From Polytrichum commune (Eukaryota; Streptophyta; Polytrichopsida; Polytrichales; Polytrichaceae): 64,000 bases of DNA. Within the stretch, counting starts at the first letter, position 1. Each line of letters starts with the position of its first letter. The notes below the pieces were generated by a model, which did not search any database, was not told where the DNA came from, and saw only the letters and a list, made by a program, of their open reading frames with translations. The stretch covers positions 19,315,666 through 19,379,665 of the forward strand of contig OX485807.1 of assembly GCA_950295325.1 (NCBI GenBank), read 5' to 3'. The translations under genes were made by a program, and so were the position numbers. Positions 47,761-59,357 of this stretch are shown here, in pieces.

Positions 47761-49286
47761 GGCTTAAATCTAAGGCCTTAAGTTGAATCCCACGGGAACT
47801 CTGAGGTTAGGCTGCCTAAGGCCGGAGTAGTCATTTATGTTGTATGGGTGTTGTGCTATACCTGAACAGGTGAGTGGGGTTTTGTATTGGGTTCAGGGCA
47901 TTGATACTCTTTGTAGCAGCAGGAGCACTTTTAGAGGCCCTGGCCATGCTCCGCTACTTTAATTTGAGATGAAAGCTCCAACCAGAAGACTTTAGCTATG
48001 GCACCTGGACTGTTGATAGCAAGAGCTATGGATAAGAAGAGGGGGCTTTAGTTGTTGTGTTATAAGAGCACATTGCTCTATTTCATTGACAGCACACAAG
48101 TTAGATGCAAATGTGTTGAAGATTGTATATGTATATGTAGCCATAACAATGTAGGATACCTTAGCAGACTCTGAGGCCACAGATTCGGTTAAATGAAAAC
48201 GTGATGGAAACAAGCTTATGCATCAGAAGCCCTGGCTCTCACCACTTGCCCTCCCCATGGCCTCTGGAGTTGTATTAAGATGTAGACCTAAAACACTAAC
48301 AGCATAGTCACCATCAACCTCCAAATCTGAGGGGGATAGTTTTCTTGGTGAGGGTTTACAGTATGTTGCCTACCCTTGATATTCTTTGTAGAAAAAGTTT
48401 TCTATCCAAGGAGTAATTTGCAATCAGACTATTACAGATTTCTTAATGGAGGACATTGTGGAAGGTGCTTCACATGACTTCTATATATGAATCTTGATTG
48501 GAAATTGTTTTGTTGCATGAAAGAAGAGATGCATGTAGGCGTTGTGTCTGCTGAACACGTGAAAAACCAATGCAATCTTGTTGGATTTGCATGTTCATCA
48601 AATATTGGCTGATTTCAATACACTAATGAAGTGAAGATTGAAAGTCCACAACCTAATTAACTATGTAGAATATCTCACTCTCCATCCTGCCATGTATTAA
48701 ATAAAGTTGTTTTTGAAATGTGAACTTTTTGATGAGAATGAAATGAACTAAACCCTAGACAATCCAAGTGATCCATCCAGGGTATTGGTACTTGGAAGGC
48801 TCGCACATGGTTCCGTTAGCAGTAAATTTTCTCAGTCTTGAATTTTTGAATTTCCTTCGTTCAATGAGGTCTCTGTAATGGATGAGATATGTTGGTAGAT
48901 ATATGGCCAACAGACCTTTCTAGACCTCAGGATGAAGTCCATTTGAAATACACATCTGTTCCTAATGCAACCTAGCCCCCATGAATCAATTAGTGGATGC
49001 TCGTAAAGATCATTGCTGTAACTTCTACACCAAATTGTCATGTAAGAATTTAATTTGTACCCTTCTTTTCAGTCGTGATGGATTTATTTCAATGGAGACT
49101 ACACATTTTCAAACTATTTTTTCAGTTTCACTACAAATATTTGAGCTTCCTTCATCATGTAATTATCTTTCAATGTAGGCCACATGAAAAAACAAACAAT
49201 CCACTTTATTTTGTAATGAAAGATGTGAGAAATCAATTTCGTGCCACAAACATCTCTAAACATAATGGAGTAATAAAATTAGAATT
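47761..49286. other. Harbinger interior between the kinase fragment and the transposase
   Basis: No gene is seen. 47,752-47,850 has weak SINE-like A/B-box resemblance but poor spacing. The remaining kinase motifs (G2 box, receiver Asp region) were looked for here and not found. Confidence 0.5.
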
Positions 49287-50675
49287 TCAATCAGACTCTG
49301 AAGATGATAATCCAACATGAATATCATACTCGTTCCCTGCTAAATCACGTTGCCGTTTTCTACTAAACAGGGATTTCGCTATGGCATCTCGGCGCATGCT
49401 CATTTGATGTGTAGTTGTAGAGTAATTTGAAATTGAAGCAGTAAGGTCACTATCAAGAGATGTGCGATTTAGGAAATCAATGGGGGAGATTGCAACAGCT
49501 TCCGTTTCCAATAATGTAGTTGATGCAGCTGCTGCAGTTGACGTCGATGCCAAATTCCTTTGGAGCTGAGTTTGACCATCTTCAAACCAAGACATATTAA
49601 AAGTGTCATTATGCATAATAGTCAAATTATGCAAAATCAAACATGCTGTTACATGTGCAGGTACATGCCGGAGTTGACAATCCATCCTTTTTAATAGGAT
49701 TCTCCAACGCAACTTCAATATTCCAAACGCACGTTCCACACACATTCGAGAACTTGATTGAATGAAATTCCAGTGCTCCTGTTCGCGAGTGAAACCGTCT
49801 TTGCTACCAAGATAGGGAGTAAACATCCAGGGACGAGGTTGATAAGTAGCATCGCCCAGTAACGCATAAGGAAGGAGTTTTCCACCTAAACAATATTTAC
49901 CTATGTGGGATTTATAGAATAGGTTGTAGTCATGGATACTACCACACCACCCTATATCATAATCCCAAAAACAACAGGAATGGTCTACTACAGCTTGCAA
50001 TAACACAGAGTGAAATCCTTTTCTACAATAATAATCAGCAGCATGTTGTTCAGGAGCTATGATTGGAATATGACTGCCGTCTATAGCTCCAACAACATAA
50101 GGTATTCCATGGAGCGCTTCAAAATTTTCACTAATAGCTTGCATTTGTGATGGTGAAGGCCATCGAATAAACACATCCCTACAAGTTTCTTTTAGAGCTT
50201 GGCAAAATTCTAAAACAATTCCATGTACGGAAGAGACACCAACCCTAAAGCTATCAGCTATTATATAAAGAGGGGAACCGGATGCTAATCTGGTGATTGC
50301 AATTGCAACTCTTGTTTCAACTGAAATAGCCTTCCTTCGGTTTGTATCGACCTTAATAAGTACTGGCCCAACTTGTTGATAAACGTATTTGAAAGTTTCC
50401 TTTGTCATCCGAAACCGTTGTTTGAAAACAATATTGCTGTATGAACCTATTAAATCAATGTCAGCATATCCTGGGGTTCTTTCATAAGATTGAATCCTTC
50501 CTTTTGTCGATCCAACTCTCTTATTTTCAAGCATAAATTGATGTATAAGAAATAAAGCATTTTGATTTAAACGCAAGCTTGCTTCCACATTGACGGTGGA
50601 AGTGTAGAATAAAGCAATGAAGGATGCAAATTGAAAAATGAAGAGGACAACAAGCTTTCTTCGAGATGGATCCAT
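49287..50675 (-). CDS. PIF/Harbinger transposase (DDE_Tnp_4, HARBI1/ALP1-like), uninterrupted
   Basis: 462 aa from the ATG at 50675. An in-frame ATG at 50792 would add 39 residues, but the internal start (MDPSRRKL) fits the usual charged N-terminus better. A helix-rich region (RMTKETFKYVYQQVG, AIAITRLASGSPLYIIADSF, VSSVHGIVLEFCQAL) precedes the catalytic core. The first Asp is in VVGAIDGSHIPI, the second in ALLGDATYQ and the Glu in RMCVERAFGILKLRWRIL, so the full DDE triad is present. HYDYN-type (IHDYNLF) and 'LHN' motifs also match. Known: this enzyme, together with ORF1, excises and reinserts elements at TWA sites. There are no stops or frameshifts over 460 codons, so the protein could still be active; expression is unknown. 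It lies convergent to ORF1. Confidence 0.94.
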   Translation of the reverse strand: MDPSRRKLVVLFIFQFASFIALFYTSTVNVEASLRLNQNALFLIHQFMLENKRVGSTKGRIQSYERTPGYADIDLIGSYSNIVFKQRFRMTKETFKYVYQQVGPVLIKVDTNRRKAISVETRVAIAITRLASGSPLYIIADSFRVGVSSVHGIVLEFCQALKETCRDVFIRWPSPSQMQAISENFEALHGIPYVVGAIDGSHIPIIAPEQHAADYYCRKGFHSVLLQAVVDHSCCFWDYDIGWCGSIHDYNLFYKSHIGKYCLGGKLLPYALLGDATYQPRPWMFTPYLGSKDGFTREQEHWNFIQSSSRMCVERAFGILKLRWRILLKRMDCQLRHVPAHVTACLILHNLTIMHNDTFNMSWFEDGQTQLQRNLASTSTAAAASTTLLETEAVAISPIDFLNRTSLDSDLTASISNYSTTTHQMSMRRDAIAKSLFSRKRQRDLAGNEYDIHVGLSSSESD

Positions 50676-50792
50676 GGCAGAAAAAATAATAATAAGCAAA
50701 CGGGATACAATTTGTGAGAATATCAAATCTATTGAAATAAAAATATAAGTAGCTGCATAATGTCTACTATATGTAAAAGTTGTAATGAACAT

Positions 50793-51730
50793 TGAGTTGT
50801 CATAAGGTCACTGTAGTTTACTTTACTAGCACTATAAGTAGTCATCTTTTAATGGATTTGTAGTGTAGGTCAACTTACATGTAACTCTAATATTTTTAGT
50901 ACAAGTGTTCAAGCAAACTTTATTTATAATGAATTATAATGGATTTTCATATAATGGTAGATGTTACTTTTTTTTATTTTAAAAAAATGACGAAGAGGCG
51001 ATATTTAATGATAAATGGATGTTTTTATTAACATTATTGATGTTCATATTGTATAAAAATATAACATTAGCACATATCACATATGTGTAGTTTTTTTCAT
51101 TAAAATGTTGACAATTACATGTAGCTATATTTGGAAACTTGAGGGTACAGGGCAACTTCATGAAAGATGTCAGTACTTCTATTCTTTCGTCTTGGTACAC
51201 AACCCAATATTGTTTGTGCAATTTGATAACAAATTCCCTCCAAAATAGCACACTTATTATAATCCATTACCTTTAATTTTATAATGCAATTTTTTATTTT
51301 TTATTTTCAATTTCTTTTTTCAACCTCTAATTAAAAAGGTGATAATACACATAATTTGTGCAAAGAAGATAAAACAAACTCTCCTATGAATGACCAAAAG
51401 AAAAGTCTAGTGAGAAAATGTCTCTAAAACAAATTCATTTTTATGTATGGAGATAAGCTAACTCAAAAAATGTTTTAACATTCTAAGAGAATTTGAGTTT
51501 ATAGATTATTACCTAGTACATATAGAATACCGTTAAGATATATTAAAAATACCATTACATGATTTTCATAATGTTTTCATAATATTTACAAAATTACTTC
51601 TCCCATCATAGAGCAACGGATTCAGTTGAAAATATATTATCATATTATGAGTTTGATGTTCATCTGGGAAAGTAATGCATAAATTTTCACAACACATGAT
51701 GTAGCGTTTATACTTTCATAAAATACGCCT
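50793..51730. other. Harbinger interior upstream of the transposase
   Basis: An AT-rich, non-coding stretch that must hold the transposase promoter. I see no distinct motif beyond AT runs. Confidence 0.4.
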
Positions 51731-51731
51731 A

Positions 51732-52047
51732 AGGTAGAGGGGCCATTTCCCGCTGGAATTTCAGATTGGCATGTTCATTGGGGAGTTATTAAGGGGGAAT
51801 CAATCTTGGAAGATGTGCAAAGTACATTGGAAATTGGACCAATTGGAATAATTAATTTTGGATTAATATTGAATTAGTTATGAATTTTGGAAGGAGAACT
51901 CATAGGGGTACCCAAAACCACTCACCCCAAAAATGTACACCATGATTACATAGAAATTTGAGGTTGGAAGCTATAATGTACCTCTTGTTTGGATAGGTCT
52001 AGTGAGCGGTTTAATAAGGACCTGAGCGGGAAAAGGCCCCTCTACCT
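51732..52047. mobile_element. MITE nested near the right end of the Harbinger element
   Basis: The left end is AGGTAGAGGGGCCATTTCCC and the right end, read inward, is AGGTAGAGGGGCCTTTTCCC, both followed by GCT. There is one mismatch in the 21-base core from GGTAG to CCCGC. TA flanks both sides. The interior has no coding frame. It separates the Harbinger body from its right subterminal region. Confidence 0.75.
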
Positions 52048-52200
52048 TATATTGGACGTCCGGTTCCGGTGTGAACCCATCCACCGGACGGGCAATGTGA
52101 TTGTTGACGTGGCAAGTTCCCTCCGCAATCAAGCGGACAAAGCACCGGACACCGGGTTTTGTCCACTACGAGTGGACGTCCCGGTCTGAACCGGGCCTAA

Positions 52201-54182
52201 GATATTAGGGTGCCAAATGTCAAGTTTCAGAGTGGAATGCATTGGTGGTGCTTGAAACGTGGTTTGCGAAGAGCTATGGAGGTTAAGGATTGTGTGTGCA
52301 ACAACAAGGCAACATGCAAGCTTCGAGTAAGATTGTTGCACCTTCTTAAGCTGGGATTTCGATTCTCTTTCATCGAATTTTGAAGTTCATTGCCTTTTGA
52401 GTATTGGATATGGAGCTATTTATTCACTTATCATTTTATATATGGGGCCATTGTCCACCTTATCAAAGCACACATTTAGCCTCAAATTTCCTCCATGTAC
52501 GATTAAAAATCACCACCCAAATTGACATATATGTTATGTGTTGTCACCAAATCCCATCAGGGGTCAGCGTTTCTTCTCTTCTCTGTTGTCACCAAATACT
52601 CCCTATAATGTATCTAATGTAGCCACCCTACAATCCACAAAATATCTCAAGCTCGTACCTTGGTTGCTTTTGAGCTCATCATGTAGCCAAACCTACTACC
52701 TTTCAAAAAAATAATAAGAGTTGGACCGGACTACAACATAGGTGTCGGAATTGACCACTCATACTTAAGTCCAAACTCTATAAGATGTTCTTGGCCTAAC
52801 CCCTAGGCGGTTGGGCCAGTTATCCTATTGCCCCCTTCTTGGATGGGGTGCTACTATGGCAACAACCAAACCATATACACAACCCAAGGTTTTGTCACAA
52901 ACATGGGACTTGGGAAACTTAGCATGCAAGTGAAGAAACTCTCCATTTAGGATACGTGGCTTTTATACGCTTTCTATTCTTAGTCAGACACCTATATTTG
53001 AGTGCTATATGGCAAGGGTTGTGATTAGGATTGGACACCAAAATACATGTGTTGCAGTATGATTGGACTATGTGCTCAAAACATGGACATCATTCAAGAT
53101 TTAATACTATTTCAAATAGGAGGGCCCAATAATCTTCACTTGAGGAAACTTGAACGATTCTATGAACACTTATTGACCTCCTACAACTTTTGCATCTCAA
53201 CTTCAATTATGAAGTTTGGAGCAACGGTTTACCCAATTTACAAGTGCTTACCGGATGAAAAAAAATCCTGATATGACCCAACGATCCAAGTTGTGTGCGA
53301 GGTTCGAAGTTGCATTATAGAGCCACATACTTTACGCTTGCTTTCTTTACGAACATCAATGTTTATATGGAGGGAGAGATGAATTATTGCATGCAAGCCC
53401 ACCTCTCACTCATGCAACACAAAAGTCCTCAAATAATATGCAACCCGAAAGTTATTAATCTTGATTAATTTGACATCAGAATTAACTTCAAAGACCCTAA
53501 AAACCCAGTCTAGTCCGTTGTCATTTGAGATGAATCAACCACAAACCTATAAGAGAAGGTAAGTTTTTATGTTGGATGGGTGAGATAATTCCCTCCATCT
53601 CCTTTATACAGTATCTATATATCTATTTATCTATCTACTACATCCTCAAAGCATCAGGATCTAGGGGTTCAGAAGATCTAGGAATTGTATAGATTTCATA
53701 GAAAGAGATTCACTGAACAGCACAGTATCTATGGAGTTGGTAGGCAATCGGTTTACTAGATGTTCACACGCGAGGATCTTCGGAAGTTGCGATGTTGTGG
53801 AGTTGTGACATGTTGAATGCGGTGATGATGTGCACATAACACAACTTAATTCAATGGAATCTTGGGAAAACTCGCAAGTGCAGGCAGTCTACTGAAGATG
53901 TTGTAACCGACATTGGCATGCAACATAACTTAACCTCAGAACGCAGGAGCAAATGTGCATTGAACTGATTTACCTCAACAGAAATTTAATTTTAGCGATT
54001 TGGTGGTCGCTTCCATGTGCATTGGGGTTGTTTAAGTTGCTGATGAATACATTATTTTGAGATTTTGGATGTTACAAGGTTTAGGGTAGGGGAGATTCTG
54101 TGTGAGGTTTGGGATTCATTTTTGGCTCCAAAACTTCAAAGAGTTAAAATTTCAAGATTGAAGTTAAGGTTGAGCAAGAGAG
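52201..54182. other. Intergenic repeats and upstream region of the pseudouridine kinase gene
   Basis: 52975-53240 is a reverse-complement family B copy and 53369-53606 a family D copy (arms GAATTATTGCATGCAAGC and TGTTGGATGGGTGAGATAATT). From about 53,640 to 54,182 the sequence is unique-looking and should hold the promoter and 5' UTR of the gene starting at 54183. Confidence 0.55.
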
Positions 54183-57100
54183 ATGGAGTGGGAGCAGCAG
54201 CGAAGGAGGGTGAACACCATTGCTCGACATCTCACAGACTCCTCCTCATTGCACGCTCTGGTATGTGGCTCAATTAAAAAATTAAAAATTTTTGTTTTGT
54301 TCTGTTTTCCATCGTTACAAATTGTTGTGAGTTTCTTGGGGTAGGCCTCTCCCTGCAAATTAACGTGCACTTTTATTGCATGAGTAGGTTGTGGCATTAC
54401 CCAAATATATCAACCAACACACATGCTTGCAACAACTTTTATAGACCATCCCTATCTTTTGATGCTAATCCTCAAGGGATGATTGTTTGACTCTTGAGGT
54501 TTAGTATTAAAAAGATAGGGTGGTGTATAAAAAGTCAACCCTATGAAGTTCACTCAATTGTGCAATTGCGTTAATGCGAAGGGGAATGATGTTCTTGGTG
54601 GCATTTGGGTGCTTGACTACCAGGCATATGAGAAAAGTCGGAAACCATCCCACCTTTCGATGCTAATCCTCAGGGGGTCGTTGGGCTCTCGAGGATTAGT
54701 AGCAAAAGATGAAATGGTCTGTAAAAGTTAACCTTATGAAGTTCGCCAATTTTGTGGCTTCAGGGCAAGCGTGTCCATATCAGATGCAGGAATCCATCAT
54801 TGAGCTATGTTGTGAGTAATAAAATTTTGAATATGCCTTTATGCAAAGGGGAATGGTGTTCTTGGTGGCATTTGGGAGCTGGCCTACCAGGCATACGAGA
54901 CAATTAGGAAACCATCCCATCTTTTGATGCTAATCCTAAAGGGTTGTTCAACTCTCGAGGTTAAGTACAAAAAATAAAAAAAAATAGTTTATAAAACTTA
55001 ACCTTACGAAGTTCACCAATTTTGTGGCTTCAGGGCAACCATATCCAGATCAGATTAAGAATCCATCACGGAGCTATGTTGTGAGTAATTTAATTTTGCA
55101 CTTGTCTTTATGCAAAGGGGAATGATGCTTTTGGTGGCATTTGGGTCCTTGCTTACCAGGCAGTATGAGAAAGGTCAGGAACCATCCCTTTTTTTGATGC
55201 TAATCCTCAAGGGATTGTTTGATGCTTGTTGATTAGTAGCAAAAGATGGGATGGTCTAAGAAAGTTAACCCTGCAAAGTTCATCGATTTTGAGGGTTTAG
55301 GGCAAGTGTGTCCATCTCATATGAAAAATGCATCCGTGGCAATTATGTTGTGAGTAAATCAATTTTTGCACTTGCATTTATGCGAAGGGGGATGATGTTT
55401 TTGGTGGCATTTGGTTGCTTGACTATCAGGCATATGAGAAAATTCGGCAACCTGGAGCACACGCAGCAGTTATCATAGGAGGGATGGTTCTTGACATCCA
55501 AGCCACACCCACAGGAGGGAGTCTTGTTCGCGGAAGCACTACACCTGGAGAAGTTATTAGCAAGCCATGAACTTGCCACTTTTTATTTGATGTGCTGGTC
55601 ATTGTCATCCATATTTTATTTATTTAGGCTGCCGTTTCGTGAAAATTCTTCACATTGAGTTCATCGGTTTATTGTCATGTTGGTGCTATTCTAGAATATT
55701 TTATCTGTGGTGAAAATTGACTGTTACTATGCGGAAAAGTGAGTTTCGGAGAGAGATGTCTGTGTTGCGCAGGTACGCTATGTGAGAGGAGGAGTGGCTA
55801 GAAATGTTGCTGAAAACATGTCACTTTTGGGAACCTCTCCATTCCTTATAAGTGTAGTTGGTGAGGATGTAGCAGGTACATTTTTGAAACTCTTGGATTT
55901 GGAAAAGGTCTATGTTGGAGCACCCATTTTCTGTTTGATTTCTAGTAATAATGCTATGAGTCTGTCACTGTGAGGAGTATTGTCATTTATCATGAGGTAG
56001 GGATTGTGGCATAATACCACATATCAAAAGATACATTAGTGATGATTGATATGTATTCATTGTGTCAATAAGGATTAAATTTGGTTGAGAATAATCTCTC
56101 AAATGAATCATATCACAATCTTGACCTTATTAAATTCTCCAGCATTTGTTGGTCTATTGTAGAAGTTTATCGTCTCTAGCATGCTGTGGTTCAGTTTTTC
56201 AATGACAAGTATGCTCGTGCATGCAGGTGACTCGATGGTTAACCACTGGAAGTCAATGGGGCTGTCTATAGAGGGTGAGTTTGTAACCTTACTATTAATT
56301 TTATGTGTCAGAAATGCTTTACATGCACTGATGCTGAGTAATTCATAAGTGGAATTTCAGACTTTGCCCTTGTAACCCGGTTACGACATTGCAATCTAAT
56401 GAATGATAACCATTGACTCCTTCCTCACAATAAATAATTGATAATCATCAGGAATTGTTATCTCAAAGTTTCCTAGAAATTATCTCTGTAGTAACATATA
56501 TGCTTCATCTGTCTCTTTGATAGGGTTTGGTATTTCTTCAATGTTAACATCATGCACACCAGTCATACCATAAGATATATTTCCTAACTCTCGAATTTTG
56601 GACTAACCATCTATAATTATATTTGGACAAATTGGTAGAATGAAGGCAACAAGTGATTTTAGTGCAGATATGCTTTGTTGAAATAAGAGGAACAGGAATT
56701 CGCAGGTGCAAGGGGACAACAACTCCTGTGGTGTCTGCAGTCTTTGACAAGCAAGGAGAGCTAGCTGCAGCTGTTGCAGATACTTATGCTATTGTAAGTT
56801 TCTTGGCCTTACATTTCTTTTCAACCAAACTTTAATTCGTGCCAGGCAAGTGACAGTAGATGGAAGATAAAGAAATTCGAGGATCTATACGACCAATGAC
56901 AAACTGAAAGTGAGGAACAGAGTAATTCTTAAGTAATGTCAATTTTCTTGGAAGGAAGCTTAAGTATGCTTTGCCACCTTGTTGAAGCGTTCTTGATATA
57001 AAAAAACTTTGGAATGACCCTTTGTGTATCTGGAGACTGGAGAGAGTTGCAAGGGTAACCCATGATACTGAAAGAGAGGAACTGATTTGCGGAATCTCTC

Positions 57101-59326
57101 TTATTGTGTTTCTTAAGAATCAGAACCAAAGTTTGAAGCAACATTGACATTTTCTGACTTTTAAACTGTTGGGATACTTAGTATAACATGCTGCAATGAC
57201 TCTTTTCAACGAGGACAGGAGGAGCATTTAACATCTGAATGGATCAATAGATTTGCGGACATTATCAAAGGAGCATCTATCCTCATGCTTGATGCAAACT
57301 TGATGCCCTCCCCTATGGAAGCTGCTTGTTCTTGTGAGTGGTTTTGATGTCCTTTCAAGTACACCTGTTTCTAAACTCCAACTTTCTTGTTGTTTACAAT
57401 TATTGTATGAAGTCATTTATTTGGGGATTCAAGAAATGCAGATTTTCCATTTTTTTTGGAATGGATGGTGTGTCAACAAACACTTGTATGAGTTTCTACA
57501 TTGTATTTGAAGGCATCCTGACTATGTGACATCATAAATTACCAGTCAATGCAGGTCATTGGATGCTTAGAATTTAATAGTGACATACCATTTGAGCATG
57601 TATATCTGTTTCTTGAATGTATTAATTGGATCCGGAAATTTTGCTTGGATTTAGCTCATTTAAGTCATTTTTGTTAGTGTTATTGAGGTGCTTTTTTGGT
57701 TTGTGATGGTCAGTGGCAAGGGAGGCAAATGTACCTGTCTGGTTTGAGCCTGTTTCAGTGGCCAAAAGTGCTAGAGCTTCCAAATTTCTTCATCTGGTAC
57801 AGATCTCCCATCTCTACTTGTTGGTACACATCAGCTTTTTGATTCATTTAATGTTATCACCTTGAAGTATTTACAGCCTCACTAGAATTGTGTATGTTCT
57901 TTTCCCCTGGCATCTTGTGGGGCTTGCTTGCAAATTTGAATTACATCAGGTTGATGATGAGTATCATCTATATTCAAGAGATTTTTAGCCATATGCAACC
58001 AAGTTCATGATGTATCAAAGTAGACCTGAATCCCTAAAACATGTTGTAAAGATGTTGCATTCAAAGATTAGACAAGAATGATGTTTGTAGTCTTGTTCAA
58101 CCTTCCTCAAGTTTTTTGGGGTTCTGTTAGAAATGCCTGCACAGTTTTTAGTACATTCTTTTTTCTTAACACTGGTATCCTGGCAAGGCTGGTCAGGCTT
58201 GTCACTTCAATATTTGAGAGTCTGCTCTGTGAGTTAGTCTTTGTTCTTATTTCAAGTAAGGAGGAAAAAGGGCGGAAGATCAAGTTTGTGCTATTATTAT
58301 CAATTGTAGGATAAACTCCAGTTGAATTTATGTTACTATGATAATGTACATTAACAAGTCTAGAGAACGATTCTTTCTGAAGCCACGAAATTTATAATTT
58401 GACAGACTTGTCTGAGAGTCTCTATTGACATTTCATTTACAGTCTACAAAAACTTGGTCTGGCAAATTGTAGTTGGGGTTTTGATACTAGGAAGGCATGC
58501 TTGACTTCATGCTGACTGATCAATATTGTGGTAGTGTATCACACAAGTGTGGATATATCCAAGTTAGAGCAATTGCTACTTATGTTTGCTTTGTGATACT
58601 GAAATTGTATTTTGGAATAAAAGACATACTACAAAAATGGGTGCACGTACAAAAAATGCAGGAGTCTTCTATCTCTCTATCTGAAGTGAGCAGCTGATTG
58701 GTTGCAGATGACTTATTTGTCGCCAAATGAGGCAGAACTAGTTGCTATGGCTGAATACTTGTACCAGAATGGTGTTCAGACGAAGCCTCTTGACAATGAT
58801 GATGTACCTCCTGGAAAGAATTTACGTGAGCCCTCGGCTTCTATATGGCGAATGCGACATTCGATCCAAAGTTTACTTGACATGGGCTTGCAATATATCA
58901 TTCTTACTATGGGGAGCCACGGAGCTGTGTTGTGCTCAGCCAACACTAAGTCATTGGGACCTCATACTTCAAGGTGAAATACACATGTAAATCTTCACCA
59001 TCATTCCTGTGCACCGTCATAAAATATAAATGTTTTAAGAGCTTCTTGTTAAAGATTAAAATCATAAGTGTGACTCCTTATGTTTTGGCATAGGTACTCA
59101 ATGCTTGAGATACTGACACTTGAGTACAAAATTACACTTTTTTTTTGCTACCAAGAGTGGAGAAAAGAGTAGCAAGAGAGTCTGACGATTTATTCAGTAT
59201 CATATACTATGGAACAAGTTGGTCAACAGATCTTGCAGATATCAAGCTTTGTAACAATTGCTAGATACATAATTTTTCATCCATATTTTTATAGACATAC
59301 ATACATCTATATCTATATATATATTT

Positions 59327-59357
<31 letters not shown>

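Larger units (their letters stand above)
39647..52197. mobile_element. Complete PIF/Harbinger transposon (about 12.55 kb) with captured host gene fragment
   Basis: Perfect 24-bp terminal inverted repeats occupy 39647-39670 (GGCCCGGTTCAGACCGGGAC then GTCC) and 52174-52197. TAA is duplicated at 39644-39646 and 52198-52200, the target preference of this superfamily. Beyond the perfect part the two ends stay related: both carry AACTTGCCACGTCA and TCACACCGG motifs in mirrored positions, so subterminal homology extends about 150 bp. Inside are the two standard Harbinger genes, a Myb/SANT-like ORF1 (plus) and a DDE transposase (minus), in convergent order. Autonomous PIF elements are usually a few kb. 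This one is enlarged by a CACTA insertion, a MITE near the right end and several kb carrying histidine kinase exons. Confidence 0.95.

Noticed and set aside
47752-47850. Possible second SINE where the kinase fragment breaks off
   Set aside because: GTGGCTTAAATCTAAGGCC and GTTGAATCCC resemble A and B boxes, but they are too close together and no tail or target duplication is visible.
49075-49320. Plus-strand frame ending in SDSEDDNPT
   Set aside because: Partly antisense to the transposase C-terminus; no independent support.
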